Shown: positions 1 through 6,560 of the stretch, in pieces
Layout: the number at the start of each line of letters is the position of its first letter
How positions within the stretch are numbered: the first letter of the stretch is position 1
DNA from: Rhodospirillaceae bacterium
GTDB lineage: Bacteria > Pseudomonadota > Alphaproteobacteria > Reyranellales > Reyranellaceae
NCBI GenBank assembly: GCA_009772935.1
Contig: WOUR01000002.1
Coordinates: forward strand, 1 to 64,000
Direction: 5' to 3'
DNA: 64,000 nucleotides
The notes under the pieces: model-generated
Told to the model about the DNA's origin: nothing
Seen by the model: the letters and a program-made list of their open reading frames with translations, nothing else
The model's database searches: none
Position numbers and translations under genes: made by a program

Positions 1-1
1 G

Positions 2-436
2 CTGGCGCAGAACGCGCAGCCTTACGGCAAGGGCTTCGACAGCTGGAACTTCTCGCGGACGAAGGAGCAGAGCGGCGTCACCAATTGCCGCGCCTTCCGC
101 CGCGTCGGCGGCCGCGACGACATCATGGCGATGCGCACCGACGGCTATTCCTATCTCAGTGTCCGCGCCGAAGGCCGCAAGGGCAAATTCCCCAATTCCA
201 TCATCGTTCCCCTGCGCGAACCGGCGAACGGCATGCAATGGGACAACACGATCGCGGCCGACGGGAAGCGCATGTGGGTGGCACTGCCGCCGGCGGCGAT
301 CGAGATCATCGCCTCGAAGGGCGGCTACAGCATGCTGCTGGGCGGCAGCGAGGATCGCGACGACGTCAACCTCGGCAAGAGTGCCCCCGCCGCCTGGAAG
401 CGCGTCAAGGAATGCGTCGTCGACTCGGGTGGCTGA
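2..436 (+). CDS. C-terminal part of an unrecognised protein, cut by the window edge
   Basis: The reading frame is open from the first bases of the window and stops at TGA 434-436, so only the last 144 residues are visible. I do not recognise the family. The visible part is mixed polar and hydrophobic with no membrane segment. It has two cysteines, one near the left end (TNCRAF) and one near the C-terminus (KECVVD), which could form a disulfide if the missing N-terminus carries a signal peptide. The stretch MWVALPPAAIEIIASKGGYSMLLGG resembles the body of small secreted proteins, which is inference only. It precedes a run of accessory genes and gene fragments. Confidence 0.6.
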   Translation: MAQNAQPYGKGFDSWNFSRTKEQSGVTNCRAFRRVGGRDDIMAMRTDGYSYLSVRAEGRKGKFPNSIIVPLREPANGMQWDNTIAADGKRMWVALPPAAIEIIASKGGYSMLLGGSEDRDDVNLGKSAPAAWKRVKECVVDSGG

Positions 437-515
437 GGGGCGCGCTCGAGCCTCTTGGTCGACGTAATCACGGCTCGCATTCCCAAATTGGCAAGACCTT
501 CCGGGCGATACCCGC

Positions 516-683
516 ATGCGGCGATCCAACAGACCTAAAGTAGGGCTTGTCCCGCTGTTGCTGGCATTTCCAGCCGCCGCCGAGCCGACTACGATTGACG
601 GAGACGCCGTCAAGCTCGATGGCGCCGTCCACAGCTGTGCGGGGAGGACTGATCGAAAATGCTACCCAGCGGCATCGTTCTGA
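516..683 (+). pseudogene. N-terminal remnant resembling a secreted nuclease-like (SNase fold) protein
   Basis: A 55-codon frame starts at ATG 516. It encodes a basic, hydrophobic leader ending in an AAA/AEP cleavage-like site, followed by TTIDGDAVKLDG. That is close to the first strand of thermonuclease-like proteins (typically I-x-DGD-T-[IL]-x-[LV]-x-G). The frame then loses similarity and stops at 681-683, inside the start of the next gene. No remaining SNase catalytic residues follow, so I read it as a truncated remnant. It could instead be a very short secreted peptide. Confidence 0.4.
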
Positions 684-1003
684 TGGTCTTGGGCGCGTTG
701 ATTGCCTTTGTCAGCTTCGGCGGCGGACTGGCGGGTTTGGGTCTTGGTTTACAAACCGGAGGATGGTGCTTCAGCTTGGGCTTCCTGCTCGCAATCGCCG
801 GTGCGATCATCAGCGCGATCCACGATCACAGGAAGGCAGTGCTTGCGGAACTCCAGAACCAGCGGCGAGACATCCGGAACGGATTCCAGTCGCTGCGGGA
901 CGAGCTGGATCGCGTGCGAGCAAATACCGAGCCACCCGCGCCGATCCCAGTCTATGGCACCGCGCCGATCAATCCCGGTGACGGCCAACTTCGGGAACCG
1001 TAG
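659..1003 (+). CDS. small two-helix membrane protein with C-terminal coiled coil
   Basis: This is a 114-residue protein of unknown function. Two hydrophobic segments (about residues 4-30, Gly-rich, and 36-54) are followed by a charged helix with heptad-like spacing (about 56-85, KAVLAELQNQRRD...LRDELDRV) and a Pro-rich tail. The architecture suggests an inner-membrane hairpin with a cytoplasmic coiled coil, perhaps phage- or island-borne. Its 5' end overlaps the tail of the preceding secreted-protein remnant. No clear Shine-Dalgarno is visible, so the start is provisional. Confidence 0.5.
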   Translation: MLPSGIVLMVLGALIAFVSFGGGLAGLGLGLQTGGWCFSLGFLLAIAGAIISAIHDHRKAVLAELQNQRRDIRNGFQSLRDELDRVRANTEPPAPIPVYGTAPINPGDGQLREP

Positions 1004-1044
1004 ACGGCCGCGGCGGAAATCTGGACGCGGCCGCAGCACAAGCA

Positions 1045-1137
1045 ATGATCGCAAGGGCCCGGCTTCTTGGGCTTGCTGCCGCCGGCCTGGCGCTCCCCGC
1101 CGCCGCCCAAACCATCACCGACGGAGCATATGTAGCC
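1045..1137 (+). pseudogene. signal-peptide-bearing N-terminal fragment
   Basis: ATG 1045 opens a frame whose first 22 residues are an excellent Sec signal peptide (MIARARLLGLAAAGLALPAAAQ), followed by TITDG. After that the frame degenerates into Arg/His-rich sequence antisense to the leftward gene ending at 1183. The TITDG start resembles the thermonuclease-like TIxDGD strand also seen in the remnant at 516. It is best read as a broken gene start, and its right boundary is arbitrary. Confidence 0.3.
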
Positions 1138-1182
1138 GAAGGTCACTCACTGCTCGTATGCCGCCGGCAGCGCCACGCCGCA

Positions 1183-1419
1183 TCACATCACCACCGCGAC
1201 GGCATAGACCTCGCCGCGTTTGGCATTGAGAAACTGCAGCACCGGGTCTGGCGCCTCGCCGAATACCAGCGTCTTCTGGTTGGGCGTCAGCTTCTTCCGC
1301 TCCCGCAGGATCTCGACGGCGCGTTCCCGATCGGCAACAGCGACGATGAAGTGCTCGGCGACGGGATCGGCGTCGCCTGGCCGAGGTGTCGACACTACGA
1401 TCTGCCAGCCCTTTGCCAT
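1183..1419 (-). CDS. small hypothetical protein, last gene of an XRE operon
   Basis: This 78-residue protein is unrecognised. It has alternating strand and helix character (WQIVVSTP... HFIVAVADRERAVEILRERKKL... LVFGEAPDPVLQFLNAKRGEVYAVAVVM), suggesting a compact alpha/beta fold. Its ATG lies one base after the stop of the XRE regulator gene, so the two are translationally coupled. Together with the gene at 1696 they form a three-gene leftward cassette typical of island or prophage cargo. Confidence 0.6.
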   Translation of the reverse strand: MAKGWQIVVSTPRPGDADPVAEHFIVAVADRERAVEILRERKKLTPNQKTLVFGEAPDPVLQFLNAKRGEVYAVAVVM

Positions 1420-1420
1420 G

Positions 1421-1693
1421 TCAACTATTATCCCCTTCGCGCGGTATCGCTGAAAACCTTTGGCCGTTCCTGGCGCGTTCGAGTTGGGCGGCCCTCTGGT
1501 CGGTGGACCAATTTGCCATGCACATCAGCCATTGTTCGTAGCCAGCGACCTGCGCCTCCGTGCCGCCTCCCTTCTCGATTAGGTGCACATCCCTGAGAGA
1601 TATGCCGGCCCCGGCCGCGATCTGGCCCCTAGTAAAACCGAGCGCGTTCCTGCGGCGCCTCAGCTGGGTGATCCGTTCGTCACGGGCGGCCAT
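1421..1693 (-). CDS. XRE-family helix-turn-helix protein
   Basis: This 90-residue DNA-binding protein contains a Cro/C1-type HTH over about residues 5-45: RITQLRRRRNALGFTRGQIA, then AGAGISLRDVHLIEKG, in which the second helix binds DNA in this family. The C-terminal part (YEQWLMCMANWSTDQRAAQLERAR) is a probable dimerisation helix. It follows the upstream gene by 2 bases and is coupled to the downstream one. It is likely an autoregulator of this small cassette. Confidence 0.75.
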   Translation of the reverse strand: MAARDERITQLRRRRNALGFTRGQIAAGAGISLRDVHLIEKGGGTEAQVAGYEQWLMCMANWSTDQRAAQLERARNGQRFSAIPREGDNS

Positions 1694-1695
1694 TG

Positions 1696-1974
1696 TTACC
1701 GCCTGTACGCCGCTGGCAGCGCCACGTAGGTGGCCAGCCCGTCCATCGTCGGCGCGCCCCCCATCTCCTTGAGTAAGCGCCGAAATCCGCCCGGGTCCAC
1801 TTCGAGGAACTTCGCGGTGTAGCCGTCGTCGGCCAGCGCGGCGGCGCGCGCCTCAGCCAGGCGTTCCCAGGCTGCGTGCGACGAGGGAAAGTCGTCGTCA
1901 GCAGCCAGGATCTCAGCGAAGTCGTCGGCGTGGATCCGGGGCAGTGGGTAAAGTGGGGCTTCGTCGGGCATCAC
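1696..1974 (-). CDS. small hypothetical protein, first gene of the XRE operon
   Basis: This acidic 92-residue protein is not recognised. It begins MMPDEAPLYPLPRIHADDF and is rich in Asp and Ala, with a predicted helix around residues 30-50. Its ATG is at 1974 and its stop lies 2 bases before the XRE gene start, so it opens the cassette. The 249 bp upstream contain no further gene but must hold the cassette promoter. Those bases include a tandem CCCCGGATTT repeat near 2113-2133. Confidence 0.55.
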   Translation of the reverse strand: MMPDEAPLYPLPRIHADDFAEILAADDDFPSSHAAWERLAEARAAALADDGYTAKFLEVDPGGFRRLLKEMGGAPTMDGLATYVALPAAYRR

Positions 1975-2223
1975 ATAGTCTCAGGCATGTATCCGCATAC
2001 TGCAGGAGATTGCCTGCCGAGGGGAAGGGACGGTCGTCCAAAGGCGCCGCGCCGATCGGCGGCCGACGGTGCCAAGCTCCTAATTTGCGAAGAACGCGAT
2101 AGGAACATTGCCCCGGATTTACCCCGGATTTCCGGTCCGTCAGGGGCCGTTTCGGGCCACTTCTGCACAGGCGCCAATTGGTCGCTTCAGAGCGAAAACG
2201 CTTTGTTTTCCAAGGGTTAAGCC

Positions 2224-2299
2224 TGGCGCTCCCTACGGGATTCGAACCCGTGTTTTAGCCTTGAGAGGGCCACGTCCTAGGCCTCTAGACGAAGGGAGC
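2224..2299 (-). tRNA. tRNA-Glu (anticodon CTC)
   Basis: The reverse strand folds into a complete cloverleaf. The acceptor stem is GCTCCCT/AGGGAGC, the anticodon stem TGGCC/GGCTA holds loop CTCTCAA (anticodon CTC, reading GAG), and the T-arm is ACGGG-TTCGAAT-CCCGT. The discriminator base is G and CCA is encoded at 2224-2226. The 3' end faces the accessory genes at 1-1974, the orientation expected when an island has integrated at a tRNA 3' end. Confidence 0.97.
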
Positions 2300-2355
2300 A
2301 TAGGGCCAGAGGCGGACTGATAGTCGAATGGCCGCGCCGACGCAACCCCGCTCGT

Positions 2356-3360
2356 TCAGTCCGGCTTCCGGCCGGCGATCCGCGACAGGACGCCGGGGAC
2401 GAAGGGGTGGACGGTCACGTCGGCGAAGCCCGCCCCCTGCAGATATCCCTTCACCTCCGATTCGGTGTGGGCGAGGCCGGTGCTGTTCTGGATGGCCTCG
2501 TTCAGGCCCCACAGAGCCGCCGAGAGGGGGCCGTTCCGGTCGTCGTGCAGGGTCTCGCCGATCAGGTGCATCTCGCCGCCCGGGACGAGGGCCTCGAAGG
2601 CCTTGGCGACCACCCGGCGGATCAGGGCGGGCTCGTACTGCGGCAGGTTGCTCGCCATGACGACGACGTCGACGCCCTCCGGGAACGCCGTCTCGGTAAA
2701 GTCGCCGGGCAGGGTGCGGACGCGGTCGGCCGCCCCGTTGGCTTCGATGTATTCGTCGGCCACCACGGTGACCGGCGGCAGGTCGAGCACGATCGCCTCC
2801 AGGCCGGGATAGGTCTTGGTGGCGACGATGCTGTAGGCGCCGGAGCCGCCGCCGAGATCGAGCATCCGTTTGCGGCCCGAGAGGTCGACGCTGCGGCTGA
2901 ACAGGCGGGCGGCGCCCATGCCGATCGAGTAGGTCGCGGCGTGATAGCGCCGTGCGTCCTCGACCGTGAAGTCGACGTAGGCGCCCAGCCGGTTCTCCTG
3001 GCTGTCGCGCAGCCGCTCGGAAAGCTCGCCGAACGCCTTCCAGCGCGGCTTGGTGAACAGGATCCACGGGCCTGCATAGCGCTCGCCGTCCTTCACCAGG
3101 AAGCGCTGGACGTCGGGTGCATTGGCGAAGCGCTCGCCGTCGCGCGACAGCAGCGTCATGGCGGCCAGCGCGGTCAGCAGGCGTTCGGCGTTGCGCTCCG
3201 AGATGCCGACGGCCCGGGCGACGGCGGGAATCGTGTCGTGCCCATGGGCGATGGCGGTGAAGATCTCCAGCTCGACCGCGGCCATCAGGGCGGCGCTCTC
3301 CCAATAGGCCTGGGCGATCTTCTGCAACCGTGTCGTGTCGAGGCGTTGGTTCGCGGTCAT
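2356..3360 (-). CDS. SAM-dependent O-methyltransferase (caffeate/hydroxyneurosporene O-MT type)
   Basis: This 334-residue protein has the two-domain architecture of the Methyltransf_2 family. An N-terminal winged-helix dimerisation domain covers about residues 10-100 (AQAYWESAALMAAVELEIFTAI, then AVARAVGISERNAERLLTALAA). The Rossmann methyltransferase domain has SAM motif I DLGGGSGAYS near 170 and the acidic residue in IVLDLPPV. Such enzymes methylate hydroxyl groups of small aromatic or polyketide substrates, and the substrate here is unknown. It is transcribed divergently from the aldolase gene at 3435. Confidence 0.85.
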   Translation of the reverse strand: MTANQRLDTTRLQKIAQAYWESAALMAAVELEIFTAIAHGHDTIPAVARAVGISERNAERLLTALAAMTLLSRDGERFANAPDVQRFLVKDGERYAGPWILFTKPRWKAFGELSERLRDSQENRLGAYVDFTVEDARRYHAATYSIGMGAARLFSRSVDLSGRKRMLDLGGGSGAYSIVATKTYPGLEAIVLDLPPVTVVADEYIEANGAADRVRTLPGDFTETAFPEGVDVVVMASNLPQYEPALIRRVVAKAFEALVPGGEMHLIGETLHDDRNGPLSAALWGLNEAIQNSTGLAHTESEVKGYLQGAGFADVTVHPFVPGVLSRIAGRKPD

Positions 3361-3434
3361 TCCGGCGTTTCCTCCCTTGTTGCCCGAGCATAGCGCGTGG
3401 GCCTAAGCTTCGTCGCCGCCGCAGGAGGACCGCC

Positions 3435-4238
3435 ATGGACATGCCGATCGCTTCCGAACTGCCGCTCACCGGCATCGACGTGCACGCGCTGCTGCCGGCC
3501 GACGGCGAATGGGTGCTGCGCCGCCAGCTCGCCGCCGCCTACCGGCTGGTCGACCATTTCGGCTGGACCGAGCTGATCTACGGTCACCTGACGGCGCGGG
3601 TGCCGGGCGAGGCGCCGCATTTCCTCATCAACCCGTACGGGCTGAACTACGACGAGGTGACGGCCTCGAACCTGGTCAAGATCGATCTCGACGGGAAGAT
3701 CGTCGAGCCGAGCCCGCATCCGGTGAACTACGCCGGCTTCGTCATCCACTCGGCGGTGCACATGGCCCATGCCGAGCGCCACAAGGTGGTGATGCACACC
3801 CACACGCGCGCCGGCATGGCGGTCTGCGCGCTGAAGGACGGGCTGCTGCCGGTGTCGATGGTCGCCACGGCGTTCCACGGCAAGCTCTCGTACCACGACT
3901 ATGAGGGGCCGAGCCTCGACCTCGACGAGCGTGGGCGGCTGCTGGCGAACCTCGGCAACAACCAGGCGATGATGCTGCGCAATCATGGGCTCCTGACGAC
4001 CGGCCGTTCGGTGCCCGAGGCCTTCCTGCGGCTCTACCGCCTGGAGCGGGCCTGCCAGATCCAGCTCGACGCGGCGGCGGCAGGGACGCTCAACGTCCTG
4101 GGCGACAATCTGGCCGCCAAGTCCGGCGCCGACATGGACCGCTTCTCGGAGATGGAGTCCGCCGTGGGGATCGGCGACCTCGAATTCGCGGCGCTCGTTC
4201 GCAAGCTCGACAAGGTCGATTCGAGCTGGCGTCACTGA
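3435..4238 (+). CDS. class II aldolase/adducin family protein
   Basis: This 267-residue protein has the class II aldolase fold used by fuculose- and ribulose-phosphate aldolases and many uncharacterised proteobacterial proteins. Visible hallmarks are GWTELIYGHLTARVPG near the N-terminus, the metal-binding pair in VVMHTHTRAG, and the second metal histidine region MMLRNHGLLTTG. The start at 3435 is supported by AGGAGG at 3423-3428. The sugar-phosphate-binding glutamate is not obvious, so substrate and true aldolase activity are open. It ends 3 bp before the convergent gene at 4242. Confidence 0.85.
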   Translation: MDMPIASELPLTGIDVHALLPADGEWVLRRQLAAAYRLVDHFGWTELIYGHLTARVPGEAPHFLINPYGLNYDEVTASNLVKIDLDGKIVEPSPHPVNYAGFVIHSAVHMAHAERHKVVMHTHTRAGMAVCALKDGLLPVSMVATAFHGKLSYHDYEGPSLDLDERGRLLANLGNNQAMMLRNHGLLTTGRSVPEAFLRLYRLERACQIQLDAAAAGTLNVLGDNLAAKSGADMDRFSEMESAVGIGDLEFAALVRKLDKVDSSWRH

Positions 4239-4241
4239 CGA

Positions 4242-4709
4242 TCACTTGAGCTTGTAGAGTGCCTTCAGGGAGCCGCTGGGCGCCTTGATGTCGGCGATGC
4301 GCCAGCCTGCGGGCGTTCTCACGAGCTCCAGCAGGACGCGCCTGGCTTCGCCGAAGTTCTGGAACGACACCCGGGCCGTCGCGGCATCGCCGCTGCCCGT
4401 CACGTCGATCGAGAGCTTCGATATTTCCCAGTCCTGGGCGTCGACGAACGGATCTCCATTCAGGGTCGGCACCTCGTTCCGGCGCTTGGCCTCACGATTG
4501 TCGCGGTCCATGGCCTGGGCGAGGGCCGGAACGAAGAACCGGGCGGTGTCGCCGTAAGGCTGTCCCTGGAAACCCTTGGCGAGATAAGGCCTGTAGAGAG
4601 TCTCCACGAAGGCCTGCGCTGTCGTCTGGGCCATCGCGCCGGTGCCGCCCAGACAGGTCGCGATCCCGCCGCCCAACAGGAAGCGGCGGCTCAATGTCCC
4701 TGCGGTCAA
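4242..4709 (-). CDS. secreted DUF3828-like protein
   Basis: This 155-residue exported protein probably starts at TTG 4709, preceded by AGGAG a few bases upstream. The N-terminus SRRFLLGGGIATCLGG, then AMAQ, is a signal peptide with a twin-arginine-like pair. The mature part (FVETLYRPYLAKGFQG... ARFFVPALAQAMDRD... SVSFQNF... WRIADIKAPSGSLKALY) matches the DUF3828/NTF2-like secreted family, usually annotated as hypothetical. It lies 17 bp downstream of the PhyH gene on the same strand and is probably co-transcribed. No catalytic residues are recognisable. Confidence 0.7.
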   Translation of the reverse strand: MTAGTLSRRFLLGGGIATCLGGTGAMAQTTAQAFVETLYRPYLAKGFQGQPYGDTARFFVPALAQAMDRDNREAKRRNEVPTLNGDPFVDAQDWEISKLSIDVTGSGDAATARVSFQNFGEARRVLLELVRTPAGWRIADIKAPSGSLKALYKLK

Positions 4710-4726
4710 GTCTCGCTCCTGCTTGC

Positions 4727-5560
4727 TTATGCGCGGAAGGTCGTGCGGTCGGTGCCCGAGTAGAGGGCCTTGGCCGACCGCTCGACGGCGTCGCGATGGG
4801 TGGCGAGCGCCGCCTCGTCGAGGTCCGCTTTCGGCGCGGGCTCGGGGTCGAAGTTCCCATAGGGATCGCGTCCGCGGACCAGGGTCGCCGAATCGCGGAC
4901 CTTGAGCTGGCGGACATGGGGCGGGATGTAGCGCAGGGCCAGCCCGATGCGGCGGTCGTCGGTCGTGTTCGGCCCCGACGCGTGGGCCAGCAGCACATGG
5001 TGCAGCGACATCTCGCCGGCCGTCAGCGGGATGTCGACCCCGGCGCCGTCGGGCACCTTCACAGCGATCTCCTGGCCGCGGCTCAACAGGTTGTTCTCGT
5101 CGAACGTATCGCGATGCTCGATCTGCTTCTTGAGGTGGCTGCCCGGCCAGAACCGCATCGCGCCGCTTTCGACGGGAGCGTCGGCGAAAGCCACCCAGGC
5201 CGTGACGACCTCGTCGGTGCTGAGGCCCCAGTAGGTCGCATCCTGGTGCCACGACACGAAGGAGGGCGAGCGCGCCTCCTTGATGAAGAAGGTGCTGCTC
5301 CAGCACAGGATGTCCGGCCCGACGATGTCCTCCACCGCATCGAGGATGGCGGGGTGGCGTGCGAGCTCGTTGGCCCAGGTGAAGAGCAGATGCACCTTGT
5401 GGCGCATGTTTCCCCCGATCGGCCCACCCGTCGCGCGTTCATGCGCCTCCAGGCGGTCGCGGCAGGCGCGCGCCTCGCCGGGGGACAGGACGCGGACCGG
5501 GAAATGGAAGCCGTCGCGGCGATAGCGCGAGACCTCGTCGGCAGTGAGACGTCTGGCCAT
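4727..5560 (-). CDS. phytanoyl-CoA dioxygenase (PhyH) family protein
   Basis: This 277-residue non-haem Fe(II)/2-oxoglutarate dioxygenase is of the PhyH type. The facial-triad motif HxD is in VSWHQDATYWG, the distal histidine is in HHVLLAHASGPN, and the 2-oxoglutarate-binding arginine is plausibly in DRRIGLALRYI. Family members hydroxylate lipids, osmolytes such as ectoine, or natural products. The substrate here is unknown, though the motif GAMRFWPGSH is shared with bacterial small-molecule hydroxylases. The gene is followed in the same direction by the DUF3828-like gene. Confidence 0.85.
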   Translation of the reverse strand: MARRLTADEVSRYRRDGFHFPVRVLSPGEARACRDRLEAHERATGGPIGGNMRHKVHLLFTWANELARHPAILDAVEDIVGPDILCWSSTFFIKEARSPSFVSWHQDATYWGLSTDEVVTAWVAFADAPVESGAMRFWPGSHLKKQIEHRDTFDENNLLSRGQEIAVKVPDGAGVDIPLTAGEMSLHHVLLAHASGPNTTDDRRIGLALRYIPPHVRQLKVRDSATLVRGRDPYGNFDPEPAPKADLDEAALATHRDAVERSAKALYSGTDRTTFRA

Positions 5561-5600
5561 GAGATCTTCCCCGGGTTGAGAACGCGAGTCTGGCGGGCCT

Positions 5601-6560
5601 TCAGAAGGCGCGCAAGAAGAGGAAAACCATCGCCGCGTAGACTGCCGAGATGAAGGCGGCGCCCAGGAGGTTGATGCGGACCTCCCGGCCTGGCGCGGGG
5701 CGCAGCCACCATCCGAAGCGACCGGCGATCCATGGCACGAGAAGGCCTGTCAGGAAGACACTGACGATGTTGCCGAGAAAGAGCGAGACGGCGAAGGGCA
5801 GATGAAGCTCCCTGTCGAGCAGGGGGGTGCCCACGAAATACCCGAACACCATCACGATCGGATAGAGCATCAGCAGGACGAGCATGTCCATTTTCCACAC
5901 CGGCAGCTGCCCGTCGGTGGGGGAAGCGTCGCGGAACCACTGTTCGAAGCCGGAGCTCGCGATGCGCGCGTGGGACTCCTCGGTAAGCGGCTCCGCTTCG
6001 CGGAGGAGGGCCTGACGAACGGGCGACTCGAGCCAGGCTCGCAGGTTGGCCTCGGTGTCGAAGCGCAGGATGGCGATGAAGTGCTCCTGCACGCCGGGCA
6101 CCGGCGGCTCGAAGCGATACCCCTGGAGACCCGGCGCCTTGGATTGCTCGGCCGCGATCCGGCGGACCCAGGCGCGGTATTCCGCTTCCTTGCCGGGCTT
6201 GACCCGGGTGGAAATGATCGTGGAGACGGGGGCCGGCCGGATGCCGTCGGCCTCGTCCTGGACGATGTGCACGTCGTCGCGGCCAACCAGCATCGGCGCG
6301 GCACCCGCGATGCGCTTCTGGCGCTCGGCCGATCCCAGCCAGCGCTGCGCATCGGCCAGGCTGGCGAAACGCTGCAGGATGACCCAGTCGACCTGAAGGG
6401 GGGGATTGGGCGGCAGGAGCTGCTGCTCGAGAAAGCCGGGGAACTGGCGGATGGTGCTGCTGGTCTCACCCTGCCAACGGGCGAAGTCCTCGTTGTGCTC
6501 GGGCCGCACGCGGGTCTGCGTCACGATGCTGACGCTGCGCGGATGTGCGGTGGATTTCAC
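5601..6560 (-). CDS. tandem antibiotic-biosynthesis-monooxygenase (ABM) domains fused to a membrane domain
   Basis: This 319-residue protein starts at GTG 6560, overlapping the stop of the molybdenum hydroxylase gene in GTGA. Two ferredoxin-like ABM domains are visible: about residues 10-95 (SIVTQTRVRPEHNEDFARWQ... FPGFLEQQLLPP) and 105-200 (STIISTRVKPGKEAEYRAWVRRI... APGLQGYRFEPP... HFIAILRFDT). The C-terminal 100 residues form about three hydrophobic helices. ABM domains act on quinone-like or haem substrates or bind small hydrophobics. Coupling to the upstream operon suggests a role connected with its substrate. Confidence 0.75.
   Translation of the reverse strand: MKSTAHPRSVSIVTQTRVRPEHNEDFARWQGETSSTIRQFPGFLEQQLLPPNPPLQVDWVILQRFASLADAQRWLGSAERQKRIAGAAPMLVGRDDVHIVQDEADGIRPAPVSTIISTRVKPGKEAEYRAWVRRIAAEQSKAPGLQGYRFEPPVPGVQEHFIAILRFDTEANLRAWLESPVRQALLREAEPLTEESHARIASSGFEQWFRDASPTDGQLPVWKMDMLVLLMLYPIVMVFGYFVGTPLLDRELHLPFAVSLFLGNIVSVFLTGLLVPWIAGRFGWWLRPAPGREVRINLLGAAFISAVYAAMVFLFLRAF

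Noticed and set aside
2285-3475. Long minus-strand frame covering the O-methyltransferase region in another phase
   Set aside because: It is Arg/Pro-rich with no domain signal and overlaps a gene with clear methyltransferase motifs. It is a high-GC shadow frame.
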